DNA from: Tetrapyrgos nigripes
Lineage: Eukaryota > Basidiomycota > Agaricomycetes > Agaricales > Campanellaceae
DNA length: 64,000 nt
NCBI GenBank assembly: GCA_013368315.1
Contig: JAACJM010000039.1
Location: 124,001 to 188,000 of the forward strand
Direction: 5' to 3'
The notes beneath the pieces were generated by a model. It did not search any database. It was not told the origin of the DNA and worked only from the letters and a program-made list of their open reading frames with translations. The translations under genes and the position numbers were made by a program. Below are positions 19,760 through 32,352 of this stretch, piece after piece (position 1 is the stretch's first letter; each line of letters starts with the position of its first letter).

Positions 19760-21556
19760 ATGAACACCAACGCAAAACGAAAACCGACAACGACAACGCA
19801 TACAGGCGTTTACAAGGCTGACTCTATCAAAGTAAGAACAATGCTGCTGTATCCAATACTCTGGTTTACGATGTACAGGATGTCGCAGAATTCCTAGGGA
19901 TTGGAATTTCAGATCCAGTAGCAACCGCTTTGGCTAGCGATGTCGAATACAGGATACATCAGGTCGTGGAGGTAAGTGACTATCTGATTTCCTAGGAACC
20001 TCTCTGAGAAGGTTTCTCAGGAAGCTGCAAAATTTATGCATCATGGCCGGCGAACGATAATGACAACCTCAGACATTGACCATGCACTACGGGTCCTCAA
20101 CATCGAACCTCTTTACGGCCATACATCCAATAACCCTCCTACTTTTCGTCGAGCGCCTCCATTCATGGCTCATCCATCCACCGTGAACGCGGCCAATCCA
20201 AATTCCGCGTCATCCACGGTGTACTTTGTCGAAGATGAGGAGTTGGATTTCGAGCGTGTACTGAGGGAAGAAAAGATTGCCTTACCCAAGGGTGTCAGCT
20301 GGACAGCACACTGGTTGGCGGTCGAAGGCGTGCAACCTCTCATCCCTGAAAATCCACCAGCCATTCCCAGAGACACCGGCGAAGCGCACGCGGAGGCTCC
20401 AACCACGAACGGTACAGCCGCAGTACCAATAACCACGACACATGGCGGATTGTTCGCTCAACCTGCTCCAGGCACAATCTCGGCTCTCACTTCAACAACA
20501 CACGCTGGTGTTGGGGCAAATGCTGTCGCAAAGAAAAGCACTCAGCCCTTACAGCCTCAATCACAAAATCTCGTCAAACAAGTCCTTTCTCGAGAGCTCC
20601 AGCTCTATTACAGCCGGCTCACAAGCTCTCTTCTTCCACCTTCTGCATCTGATTGGACGAAGCGCTCTGCTGCACTTGCGAGTTTGAGGAATGACGCTGG
20701 ATTACAGGCTTTGCTTCCCTACCTGATCAGATGGGTCGGCGAAGGTGTCGTTGGTGCACTGAAGGAAGGAGCCCAGTCAGATAATGATGGGAAGGTACTG
20801 GAGGTACTTATGGATGCCATCAGTGCTATACTGGAGAATCAAACACTATTCGTCGAACCATACGTGTGTAACGACATTTCCTATCTTGTGCCGACCCTAA
20901 CTAGCCTTCCTTTCATTCCTTTCATCCAGCTGCATCAACTCCTGCCTCCACTGCTGTCAACTCTCCTTCATTCCTCTCTTCCCCCCTCCCACTCAACCTC
21001 ACTGCGAACATCTGCATCTCAAACGCTATCACGCCTATTAACAACCCATTCGACAACCTATCCCTCTCTTTCCCCGCGTATCATGAAAACGCTACTGCTA
21101 GCCCTGATTTCTCCTAGCAAAAGCAAGGGTTCGCGAGAAGGAGCGGTCTGGGGACTGGTAGGTGTTGGAAAAGAAGCGGTGAGGAAAGGTGTCGTAGAAG
21201 GTGGAGGAGCCAGGGTCTTGGGTGACGAATACATTTCGAAAGACGGTGGTCAACAAGATGGACTAGTCAAAGCTGTTTTGGTACGTCTTTCGAGTTCTTC
21301 GACGTTGATGGTTGGATCGGAGCTTACTTCGATGTTTTTTTTTTCTCCTTTCGATGTATCGCAGTCTGCTCTGCGCGTCTTACACCCGACCTCAGAGACT
21401 GATATGAATGACGCTTTGGACCCCGATATTCCGTCGGATAAAGCTGTCATTGACGAATTGAATGAAGTTCTTGGCCGGTACTTTGCTGATCAGGTGTTGA
21501 GAGCTGGAGATGCGGCTTGGGCAAGAGCCATTTTAGGGAAGGAGGAAGATGTCTAG
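19760..21556 (+). CDS. TAF6: Transcription initiation factor TFIID subunit 6 (TAF6)
   Basis: TAF6 pairs with TAF9 through a histone fold in TFIID and SAGA. Five exons (19760-19831, 19879-19971, 20021-20863, 20930-21280, 21365-21556) give 516 residues. The histone fold is complete: GVYKADSIKDVAEFLG, ALASDVEYRIHQVVEEAAKF and RTIMTTSDIDHALRVLNIEPLYG. After a Thr/Pro-rich linker comes the HEAT-repeat TAF6C domain (LYYSRLTSSLLP ... LQALLPYLIRWVGEGV ... LFVEPYLHQLLPPLLSTLLHSSLP). Introns 3 and 4 are 66 and 84 bp, multiples of three without stops, so a naive reading retains them; splicing restores the conserved joins EPY-LHQLLPP and AVL-SALRVLHP. The start at MNTNAKRKP was chosen as the only ATG ahead of the histone fold in frame. 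Confidence 0.92.
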
Positions 21557-24500
21557 AAACCAGGGGGAAAAGAGTCAAGACTGTCATACTCATGCTTGTG
21601 CTTGTGGTGCTTGTTCTCACTCTGGTGTTTCATGTCGTTCTGCTTTGATGCTTACTTATATAGGTCCAGAATCCAGTTCCCAAGTGTAAAATCCTTTCTG
21701 TACTGCTTGTATTTTTTCTCCACGGGAATGGACTAGCTATGAAACGTTTTCGCTCAAAGAACCCCAGCATGTGACATCTAGATAGATAAGTGTTAAATTA
21801 GGTAAAACCGACAGTAGTTACCGCGCGCCACCTCCAGCTGGAAGTTCCAACTTTGAACGAGGCTCATGACGTCCTAATACTATGCGCGTAATAGGAGGGT
21901 GCGTGACGTGGATAGGGGCTATTCTGGAGAAAACTGGGATCAACCTCGGAGCCACTCTGAGCTTGAAACCTTTAGAACTCGTTAATCCCCGTTTGAGCAA
22001 CACCTTCGACTCGCGAGTCCTCCTGGAATCAACGCTGATCCATCAGATGTCTTGACGTTTGTTCTCATTCAGGGCTTCTACAAGCCCGGTGACATTGACA
22101 ATGTTGAGCTAGGAACCATCCTAGAACCAACCTAGAACCATTATACATACTTACGTTGTGCTCGTAATATTATGTCGAGGTTCCGGGCCGTCTTTTCATA
22201 TGAAGTTTCATAAGTTCTTGAGGTTTCTGAGAGCTTAAACCGGGAAAGCAGCCGAGTTCGAAGAAACGGCATTCCAGACTAATATTGAGCCTTAAGTGCT
22301 GTTGTCTCGGGCTACGGACAGCCTGAGCCACTGCGGACAAGCGGTACTACTATCAGCGATACCCGAGTTGTATGTGGTACCGGGACAGATGAGTGATCAT
22401 TATACGCGAATACGGATGCAGTCTGCGAGCACCTAGAAGGACTAATGGTAGGCCATGGGGTAGTAATCTGTAGTAATGAAAGTTCGAAGCGGAAGATATC
22501 GTGATGATTTCGATGGTAACGACACCAAAAATTAAAATGACACATTGGACAGGAGGTATGGTTTAAGAATAAGAAGGAAATATGGGTCACCTCGGAGTCA
22601 CGGTGGTGTATATATATATATGTACGTAGTAGGACCAACATAGAGTAGAGGGCGGGTGCTAATAGGCTATAGTGAGGGACTAGAAAGAATAGATGGCGAA
22701 GTATCGAAAGGGCAGACGCATGGTGGCAGTCACTGAACACTTCCCAGTTGAGGTTCATTCGATGGGAGTACTGTAAGGGACCAGGCTAAGAGTCTCGAGA
22801 ACCGTAAGTGGACTCATTAGAGAGGTGCCTTAGGCCGTGAATGAAGGCATAAAGAGAGTTGATAAGACTACTGAACTACTACGAGTGTACAAGTATTTAT
22901 ACAAGTACTAAAAGGAGTAGTATGTACAAGAATAGAACAAGAGATGCTAAAGGAGCAAGGAGTAAGGGTGAGTATAGCTAGGAGTCTAGGAGGATTGGGG
23001 AACTACCCATGACAAGTGGAAGAACAAGGAAACAAAGGAAGAATAATCAGAACTTCACCAGGGTATATACATAGATCTGCAGGGTCTTGTATAATGATGA
23101 TGTATTTGAATACATAGTACCTGTGAACAATCGCGGTTAGCTACTGTTGATTCTGATCATTGAATCGGAAAATAGTGATCTTCAGTGACGTTTCGCGGGA
23201 TGGCTGTGGCTGCGGTCGCAACCTGCCTGTATATATGTAGCATATCTACGCAGACTGTGGACAGAATATCAGTAGTGCTGTCTGATCAATGGACGGCCGG
23301 GTGATTGTAGGAAATCCAACGGCATCGGTAGTGCATATACTTTCTAGAGACATCCGTGAATGTGCCCTGTGGGCCTATAGCGAGTCGATGCTGCGGCCAC
23401 ATAGCGAAACTTGGTGGCAGGTCCGGGACAAGGAAATCCGAGTCTCCTACAGGCCTGAGGTTTTGCGAGGTATCACGAGGTATTAAAGTGTAAAAAATGA
23501 TACCGTCGGGCTGGCCAGATGGGGAAGGTAGATGGGAGAGGAAAACCGGCGTGAGCAGTCGAGGTGAACTGGACAGCACGGTCTGATAACCACCGGTCGC
23601 TGAGCAGTGGGTCAGGGAGTACCGCAACAGTTTTCGGGGTTTTGAAAAACCAATGGAGGTTTCTTTTGACTGTTTGAAGCTATTGGGATAGTACTATGGA
23701 CGATTTGAATCTTCAATGACGTTGACGGCGTATACTTGTGTTGGTTCTGTATTATTGCGGTTTTGTGCGGTCTAATGGGGGCGGTATTACAGTTGTGGAA
23801 CTAGTAAGTAGTACCGGTAAGTTTGAAGCTAGTATGAAGCCTCAGGTTCCCCGGTGGTGAAGTATCGATGAAGTGCTAGCCTTTGATTCTTAAGGAACCG
23901 CCCGGCGGCCACCGAGTCGGGCTCGGCTTTGGTGTTGTGCGAGCTAGCGTTATCAGCCTACGTATTACCGGTGAGATAGAGGATGTCGAGAGTAACTAAC
24001 TGTTGGAGCGTTGGGCCACTGGCGGCCTATCCGATAGACTAAGATATGGGATATGTCTAAGACACAGACTCATCAGAATCAGATAACAAGTTAGCTTGAC
24101 AAAAGTTATCAAGTTCCGGGCTGATTACACAGACTACGCAGTCAGCGGGAGGCTCAACTTGAGAGGCTAGAGGCCAGAGCGAGTCTATTAGAAAGGTAAA
24201 GGGGTGGTTTATTCATAAGCTCATGGAGTGATACGTTCATTGTTTGTGGCACGTTCGACGAATACAGAGAGCTGCAATTGAGCTTAACACCGGGCACCAA
24301 CGCCGATGCCCGTTCAGATTCCGAGACAACTGGAAGGATGATAAAATGGCAAGCCAAGTATATGGTGTCCACTCCAGAACATTGCAAATAGCGAGTATTG
24401 TAGAATGCAGAACGCGGGGGCACCCGGAATTCCAATGTTGTAGAGAGCAGCGGTAACGAAGTTTGAAGAGAGATGTCAGACATACTCTACTCATGTGAAG

Positions 24501-26013
24501 AAAGCTAGTCGAACACGGGGCATGTCACTGTCAGCGTCGTCAGTACTCAAATAAAAAAAATAAAAACACGCAAATGCCAACTGACAGTGTTTGACACTGA
24601 TATTCCCGTCACTTCCAGTCATACAGAAAGAAGGATTCTAGGAAGGAAGGAGGAAGAAATAGGAAAGAAGGAAGAAGCAAAAATAAGAACTAGGAAAGAA
24701 GACGCGGGGAAATTGGGGCATAAAACACCGTCCCGAAGGTCGAGCGGAGGTGGTAAAATGGAAGATTGAAGGATGTAAAGACAAAGATGCAAATAGATGC
24801 AAGTTGGTTCGAACGTTTGCTGGCGTCTGCCAGCCTCCGACTCCAGACCAGGTCGAGAGTACAGAGCCTTCGAGATTCCATGTGCGTGGCTGAACAAATT
24901 TTTGTTTTTGAGCGTAATTGTGCTGCGACTCCGAGTAAAAGAAAAACGCGTAGAGGACTTGTATTCCGATGCGGATAGTAAGTGAAATTTGGAACTTCCT
25001 CGACGTCGCTAGAGACTTCGCTTCAAGTTATCCGGAGAAAAAGGCCGGTTATTATCCTAGTGGTGATTGGTCAGTCAGGAACGTCTCGATCCGGATATTA
25101 TGCCAACGGAGAGAGTTTTCGAGAAGGGCCGCTTGCTAGAACGTATTACTACAACGAAGAACGAGGAGCGAGGAGAATGGTTCTGTATGCGCGGATAGAT
25201 TTGCAGAAGACAAGAGGGCGCGACGTAGAGGGATCAAATCAAGCAAGGAAGACTGCCTGGACGCGTCCACGATGGTGGAGCGCGGAAAAGCATGCTAGTC
25301 CATTTCAAGTAGGCCCCGAGAACATTCCCTTGGGCTTGAGAACAAGAAAGAATCAAGAGGTTGTATCCCTGTGATGTTTTTTGAATCGTGATAGCACGTC
25401 GTACTTGGTGTTCAGACTTCAGCTTGGCGTCGAAGTTGTAGAAGGGAATGAGTTGACTTTGCAGGGAGTCGAGCAGGGGTTATATATTAATAACGAGACC
25501 GGAACGTGTGACGGTGATCTGTACCCGTTCCTTCGGAAGTCATGACCAGGAAGGAAAAATGATGATTGATGGGAGATGAGGTGCTTGCCGATGAGAAAGA
25601 CAAGGCGTGCCGTTGGGCTCGGGGGACGAACAAGAGTTGGAACAGTACTACTACAACCACAGAAAGAAGTACTGGCTTCGAGTACTTGAACAACTTCCAA
25701 GGGCAAGTCAGCCGGAGGACGTGTCGTCGCAATCACGTGAATTTTGACCTATTTGTGGCTCCTGATTGCAACGGATTGTGGTCGTTGTTGGCAACATTGT
25801 CAAGCCCCTCCTCCTCCTCGTCCACTGCAACGACCAGCTTCTCTTTCTCTTCCATCGCTTCCCTTCTTTTCTTTCTCTTTCTCTTTCTTCTTTCAAAAGT
25901 CGTTCGTGCCTTTCTCCGTCTCTACACGCCTCTTCCTCTTGACTTATCGTTTCTGCCCTTGTTATCTCAAGGACTTTCTCGACGACGTGGGCCTGGTGAC
26001 GTAGAGGTCGTCG
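21557..26013. other. Gene-poor interval of ~4.5 kb
   Basis: No gene could be supported on either strand. Contents seen: a short (TA)n run near 22608-22620, a purine-rich stretch near 24630-24710 (repeated gaaggaagga/gaagaa), many in-frame stops, and a pyrimidine-rich tract around 25800-25900 just ahead of the next gene, as common in fungal promoters. The density of short stop-bound frames resembles decayed repeat DNA but I could not identify an element. Confidence 0.45.
25855..25895 (+). promoter_or_regulatory. CT-rich promoter tract
   Basis: An almost pure pyrimidine stretch about 120-160 bp before the start codon of the Bni4-like gene; such tracts mark transcription starts in many fungal promoters. 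Confidence 0.4.
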
Positions 26014-29000
26014 ATGGCCGTGCTCGCACCTTCGGATTGGCAGATTCACAATATGGACCTCAATGGGCGACAACAACGTTCTTCTCCTGCAAATGACAGT
26101 AATGCTCCCTCGGCCCCATCCTCCAATGGACACCACCACCAGCCAAGCAACAGCCACCAGCAGCAACAGCCGCCGCCCCAATCTTATCCATATCCTGTCC
26201 AGCAGCAACCCCAGGGCAGCTGGACTCCCTCCATTACCGCCCAGCCCTTCTATCCCTCTTTCTATCCAAACCAACAACCCCAGCCCTATCCACAACTACC
26301 CCAGCAAACTCCTTACTTTGACCCTGCCAATGCTCAACTCGCTCAATGGGCTTATCAGCAGATGATGTTCGCTCAGCAAGGTTTCCATCCGCCGCAGCAG
26401 CCGCAACGACCTTCGCCATCTGGCAGAACTCCTCAAAATACTTCTCCCAACGAGTATTTCGTTCCTCAGAACCAGATGAATATGTACAATCCTTTCCCTA
26501 GTGGCACGCCTCCTCCTCCGCACCCTCACCGAACTCCTTCCGTCGATCAACAACAACCTCCCAATGCCGGCCCGTATCCTGGCTATCATCCCTACCGTCG
26601 TCCGACGAGACCACAGGCCGGTCAATCACAGTCCCATTCTCCCTCACCACCCCAATCTGATAACAGTGACTGGCGTCCAGGCGGTGTAGTAAGCCCACCT
26701 TACGCACGTCCTGATGCATCCGGCTCCAGTTCGTCCGTTAACTCAGCGGGTAGCGGGCGCCCTCGCACCGACAGCAATCAGAGTGCGCGCTCCAATCGAG
26801 GACATGATACTCCACCAAACAGCAGTGTTCGCAGCAGGAATGGCTCGGGTGCATCTGCGCCACCCCCTGCTTCTGGGGGATCTTCTAACAGGTCTTCACC
26901 TTCCGGGTCCACGTCCTCGGCACCACGAATCCCTCATCACAGGAACCTTTCCTCGTCATCTAACAGTTCATCTGGCTCTCGTCCTTCCGGCCTCTCACCT
27001 TCGCCTCCTACCACGTCTACATCCACCTCGTCTGCAAATACATCTTCCCCCATTCCCAGACCCGCACGGCCATCGCCTTTATCACAGGGTACCTTCACAG
27101 CGTCCGAAAAGCGGATGTCCCGAGACGATAGCGATCTTCATGCTATGCTCGAGTCCACTTCCGGTGGTACCGCTGGAGGCAGAAGTGGTCTGAAAGGTCG
27201 CCTGAGACGTGCGTTAACGTTCAACGCTGCCCAAGCAGCTCTCAAGGAAGAAGACGACGACGCTTCAATTAAAGCATCGAATTTGGGCTCATCAAGTAAG
27301 CTCAAAGCTAAGACGCCTGCTCTCATCAGTTCCGCCACAAGCAAGTCTAGTACCAATGGTTCTAGTGATATACGCTCTCCGGAGAGTATGGCTGATGACG
27401 CCGAGTCGACAGCTACGATCCAGACGACGACGACGAAGAAACGGGGTCGCGCTGCTTCCTTGTTCAACTCGCGGCTGAATGCCAGTACAGACAACATCTC
27501 GTTGTCTAGTACGGTCAGTAGTGCTAGTGTGATGATACGCAAGCTGGGAAGTATGGGAAAGCTAGCGAGACGTAACTCGCTAGCCGGGATAACGAGCTTG
27601 TTCAAGGACAAAAAGAATAAAGATAAGGAAGACGAGGAGGGTGGTGAAGGGAGCGTGAGTGGGAAGAAGAAGAAGGACAAGAAAGGGGCAAAGGCTGAGG
27701 CGAGTGAGGCCAGTGTGTCGCATGTCACGGCTGAGCTGGACCGTAGCAGTGACTGGGGAGGGCCAGAGATGAGCGGGTTGAGTCCTGCGGCCAAGTTGGC
27801 AAGGCAGCACACGCTCAAGACGAACGCTGAGGCGGCTGCAATAGCAAAAGCAAAAGCTCAGCAAGAAGCTGCTGCTGCTGCCGCCACTGCCGATGCGGCT
27901 GCTGGTGCGTCAAAAACGTTCCCTAATGGGAACTCGGCTGGTGTCCCTACATGGGAGAAGAACACGACAACAAGACAGGGTTCAGTATCGCCTGTGAAGG
28001 GTGGAGGTGGTGTAAGGGTAAACGAGGATGGGACGAGGGTTGTCGTGGAGGACGAAGACGAAGACGATAGAAGTGACGACGACCACTATGCTGGTCCGCC
28101 ACAGGGTGATAGTATTCACGCTGGGTGGGACGATGATGATGATTGGGATGGTGAGGACGACGAGGACGTGACAATACGGTTGGGTGTGGAGAAGGTCAAC
28201 ATGGAAGACGAGGTGGTATACGAGGAACCTGACCCGTGGGCTGTTGATGTAAGACGCAGTGTAGAGCGTACGCGTCAGCCCACGAAAGGTATATTGAAAA
28301 GTACGTGTCTGATTGCTCTCTGCCTTCGGTCTTCACTAACGGTAATTGCTTGACCAGATGCGGACAAGTACGATCAGACAGTCTACCTTGCCGAGAACGC
28401 TGGGGCCAGCCGGGTGCGATCAAATTCATACAACTCCCATCCTAACCAGGCAGAAGCTGGACCCCTTGCCCGGATGCCATCTCCCGATCCGGATCATATA
28501 GACGGACTTCATAGGCATGGCTCGCATTCTTCTGGGCATCATGGCTCACCGACTGCACCCTCATTACCTTCGTTCTCCTTTGAATCGTCGCCTACAACGC
28601 GCTCTAGCTTTGATGCTCCGCGGGATTCTTCTGATACGGCATCGACGGTCTCTCATCCCATGTTCACACATCCTAATTCCTCTGCACCAGTGCTCTCGAC
28701 AGTGAGTGCCTCGGCGCCCACGTTGACGCACCGTTCCGCCACGACGCCTAGCAATAGCAAACGTTTGGCGTTTGCGAATAATCTATCAGTGTACGATACC
28801 TTTTCGGCTAATGTGTACGATAGACGCAGCGAGCCGGCGACATGGAGTAGACTGACGCCAGCCCTGGCGCAAAGGATTAAGGAAGAGCTAAACTCGTACA
28901 AGATGGAAGAAATGGAGGTGCATGCCTCAAGTCGGCTCCAGTAAGTCATTCTTCTCTCTTTCAGAATTTTTTTGTTGACAACTTCTCGCCTGCAGTACAC

Positions 29001-29014
29001 AATTCTTTGTTTGA
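26014..29014 (+). CDS. Large disordered scaffold with a Bni4-type C-terminal domain, candidate PP1 (Glc7) regulator
   Basis: Exons 26014-28300, 28358-28940 and 28996-29014 give 962 residues; ATG 26056 is an alternative start. The first 300 residues are Gln/Pro/Ser-rich, the middle has basic patches (SGLKGRLRRALTF, KKRGRAASLFNSRL, KLARRNSLAGITSLFKDKK) and an acidic region (DEDEDDRSDDD, WDDDDDWDGEDDED). The C-terminus is the conserved block: PTKGILK, then KRLAFANNLSVYDTFSANVY, DRRSEPAT, LTPALAQRIKEELNSYKMEE, MEVH and the terminal HTQFFV. That block is shared by Bni4 and Afr1-like proteins, which bring the phosphatase Glc7 to bud necks and septa; KRLAF fits the RVxF docking motif. The final exon adds only six residues plus stop, but restores the conserved ending. 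The function assignment is from this domain alone. Confidence 0.75.
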
Positions 29015-30027
29015 CTACGGACAATGATCTTGTTATTCAACGCACGATACTTTCACGTTATTTTTCGTTTGAAAAGAGGTCGTTTCTACCCCCAAAATCC
29101 TCCACCGTTACTGTTCTCGATCTACAGTTTACGAGTTACGAGTGACGAGCTATGAGCTACCATGCACCATCTTCTTTGTTACGTCTTCTCATTCACTCAT
29201 ACTTCCGGAACCCAATGCATCTCACAACCCTACATCCAATCTTTATCACCTCACTTCCCTTCACTCGTCTTTTTGCTCTGGTTTTCACGTCAACGTTCAT
29301 CAAACCCATTCCTTGAATATCCATAAGGCATATACCCTCCACATGTGTAATGATGTTATTATTTGCGAGGTGTTTTCTGGCGACGGGATATATGACATGG
29401 CGCACTTTTTTTTTCATAAATCAACCCAATCCAATACACTCGGCCCTACATCATTCAAATTTGTTCTTCGGTTCAATATTGTTGTCGTTTCTTATGGGGC
29501 GTTTACTGCTCCTTACGCTCTCTCTCTCCTGTTCTCTGTCTCTATTATGTCGTATATAGTTCATCGGTCGTCGTCTTTCATTTTCATTATTGTTCTCAAA
29601 GTAGTAGTGGTTTCCTCATCTCTCAGTCTCATCGCAATCAATTCCCTAACATTTTTTCCTTGTCCTACATACAGTGTCTCGTCATCAATAGCAGTGTGTG
29701 GCGCTGGTCGTGTTAATTTACTATCATATCTCATGTCTCCTTGTTCCGTCACTCTTTCTCTCTGCACAATCACCCAATGTCCATACCAATTCAATCACTC
29801 ATTAACACTTTTTCTCCTCTGACTTGCAATTGCGACCAATTGGAATCTTCATCTGATGGACTAACTACAAACTCGGACTCGTATTTAGAACTAACACTCT
29901 TTAAAGCTAGATTATACTCCATGTACATGACCTCATACATCAACACACTGCTGCTGTCTTGACAAACGCACCTACGAAAAAGTTGCTCAGCAAAATTGTA
30001 AGCAGGAAAAGACGACACATACCAACG
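29015..30027. other. Intergenic, 3' region of the Bni4-like gene
   Basis: About 1 kb, strongly pyrimidine-rich on the plus strand. A long hydrophobic frame (29142-29822) is a by-product of that composition. No gene supported. Confidence 0.45.
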
Positions 30028-31919
30028 TCATATAATGGCGGGGGGTACTCGTTTCGCAGCACTAAACGTAGGCAGCAACTTATTCACTTCATCCCACATC
30101 TGCATTGCCAACTGGAAATCCTCCCGCGATGTCAACCCAAACCAATAGTCTTTCGAAGCGTTGACCTTGGACAGGTTGGGGAATATGTCAGAGAGGAAGG
30201 AAGCAACCGCCGTTGGATCAGAGATTGTCGAGTCGAACAGAGCCAGATCTGACATTTCCTTGTTTACAACCTTTTCCTTTGCAGGTGGCTGCGAAGGCGG
30301 AGGCAAGGCAGTCACTGCGTTCGTACAAACATCACACAAAATGAGGGTCTATTATAATCGCTGTAAACATCTCAGCCCAGCTCTATCCGCATTGTATCTG
30401 GGTTCTAACTAGATTTTAGTGATTCTAATCTGGTTGTATCAGACCATGGTCTGATATAATGCCCAAAATGCGATCATAATAGGACGTACTTTTGTGCGAT
30501 GAAATATGAAGAGAGTTCAGGTGAGGGCAGTGCTCGACGAGGGGGATCAGTCCGTCCAATGTGATTTTTGGACCTCCCTTAATGACACCCCAAGTTCCTC
30601 CAGCCCCAAGTCTGAGTCTTTGAAGGCAGAGCCAAGCCCTCGCCATGTTATCCAGGGTATTATTGTCGAGTTCGAAGGAGACCCATAAACCGATGTCAAC
30701 CACCTCGAGATTGGGCAGAGCGAAAAGAGGATTTAGGGTTGCCGGTGTGACTTGATAGTCTGATGAGACCCATACTTCAGAATGGCGCGTCGGTGGTCGA
30801 GCGCCCCTTGCACCGAGATATAACCTCCTTAGACTGTCCTTCAACCAGCTTGTGCATGCCAATGTTTGGAAGAAACTACGAAGTCCCTGTTCCTCTGCAC
30901 TTGCATCACGAAGCCGGTAGAGTGCGAGGTGCTCAATGCTGCTACTTGAAACGACCTGAGCCAACTTCTCGGTGCTACCAAAGTTGACAGTCACAAGGTC
31001 AACATAGCGAAGCTTCGGGAAGGAAGGAGTCTCGGAAATCTCAGTAACTCTTCCACAGACCTGTCCAAGTCATCTGTAGTGTTTCCTAATTGAAGACAGT
31101 CGAGATTGGGTAGCTGAGAAAGGTGTCGAAGTGCACCGTCGGGAAGGGACATATGGTGTAAGCAGAGAAATTCTTGGAGCAGTGGTCGAGGCTCTGGACA
31201 AGTTCCGAAAAAGCAGAAAGGGAGGAATGCGTTGGCCCATCCGTCCATGGTGGCCATGGCGTATCATACCGGATTCGCAAGCTTTCAAGAGAAGGACAGG
31301 CCTGGCGAATGGCTTCGCAAGTTTTGGGGGAAAGTACATGACGGGGATTGAAGAACAATGTCAAGCATTTCATTGAGGACGTCAGAAATGCGTTGATTGA
31401 CAACTTTGAGGGGAAATCATGCACTTTGGGGTAGACGTTGAGTTTCGTTAGATTGGAGAATAGCTGGACATCATGACCCTGCGCGGCAGCGAGGAGATGG
31501 CTGTCGTCGAGAGTAATTACGAAGTTTGTCTCTCCACTGGTTCTGTTCCATCCGCATATTTTCCTCACTCGGCCCCTGAACATTGGCCAGCGTAGAAAGT
31601 CAGATTCCTCGATAGTCCCGCTAAAGGTCCACTGGTACCGCTAAGATAGAGCAATCAGACTAATGCAAGGCGCGTGGCAGAGACAATATGTGACAAACGT
31701 TTCCGCGTTTTCTGTGACGTTTCCAGAGGTCATCAGGCATCAGTATGCGCAAGGGATCCAGCGAAGAAATGGACCACCATAGCACATCCAACGCCAGTTC
31801 CTGGAAAATCCTATAGGTCACTGCAAGATTGGCAAGTGTTCCAAGCTCTGCTTCATGGTCTATGCGAAGTGGTCAAAGATGACTTGGAGGATCTCAGTGA
31901 TTTCGAGACAGTGATGCAT
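30028..31919 (-). pseudogene. Decayed F-box/LRR gene, inverted paralog of the intact gene at 36.4 kb
   Basis: The minus strand aligns end to end with the intact F-box gene: MHHCLEITEILQVIFDHF matches its F-box start but hits an in-frame TAG at 31860-31862, and later segments (RGRVRKICGWNRTSGE, LSINAFLTSSMKCLTLFFN, LRHLSQLPNLDCLQLGN, SEVWVSSDYQVTPATLNPLF, GGPKITLDGLIPLVEHCPHL, STISDPTAVASFLSDIFPNL) lie in different frames. Multiple stops and frame changes make it non-coding. The two copies are in opposite orientation and flank SWC2 and GET2. Confidence 0.85.
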
Positions 31920-32352
31920 GATGAAGATGAAGTGAGCGGCATTTTCGGAAATAGATTTTCTAACAAGATATATGTGTACTACTTATACCCTACCCTTTCA
32001 TCATCGAGCCCTGTATCATGAAAAGACGCGTCATCGCGACAAATCTCGAATTCTTTACCACTCCTATTCATGATTACTATCATGGATCTTTTTGCCTCTC
32101 GAGTTAAAAGTCCAGATCTCAGCACTCGAGACCGATCGCAGACCGGACCACCTCCAGTATCACAGCCTTCGACAACCTTTTCCTGGCCCCTCCCTATCCA
32201 CACCTCAACTCCGCAAACCAGAAGAGCAACAACCATCTGAGGTATCGAGGTGGGACTATTCCCTTTACATATGGGACAAAGGTGTGCATTGTCGTCCCGC
32301 CGTAACCATCCCAACAAGCTTTCTTCGTCGACCAAACGACCAAACTGAGAGT
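31920..32352. other. Intergenic between the F-box pseudogene and SWC2
   Basis: About 430 bp upstream of the pseudogene start and downstream of the SWC2 stop. No gene supported; minus-strand frame here lacks any domain. Confidence 0.4.

Noticed and set aside
22312..22758. 148-codon minus-strand frame in the 21.6-26 kb gap
   Set aside because: His/Ser/Thr-rich, spans a TA microsatellite, opens without support and has no domain.
24982..25374. 130-codon plus-strand frame before the Bni4-like gene
   Set aside because: Basic, low-similarity translation without domain or conserved start.
29142..29822. 226-codon hydrophobic plus-strand open frame
   Set aside because: It lies in the 3' region of the Bni4-like gene, is a by-product of a pyrimidine-rich strand, has no domain and lacks a supported start context.
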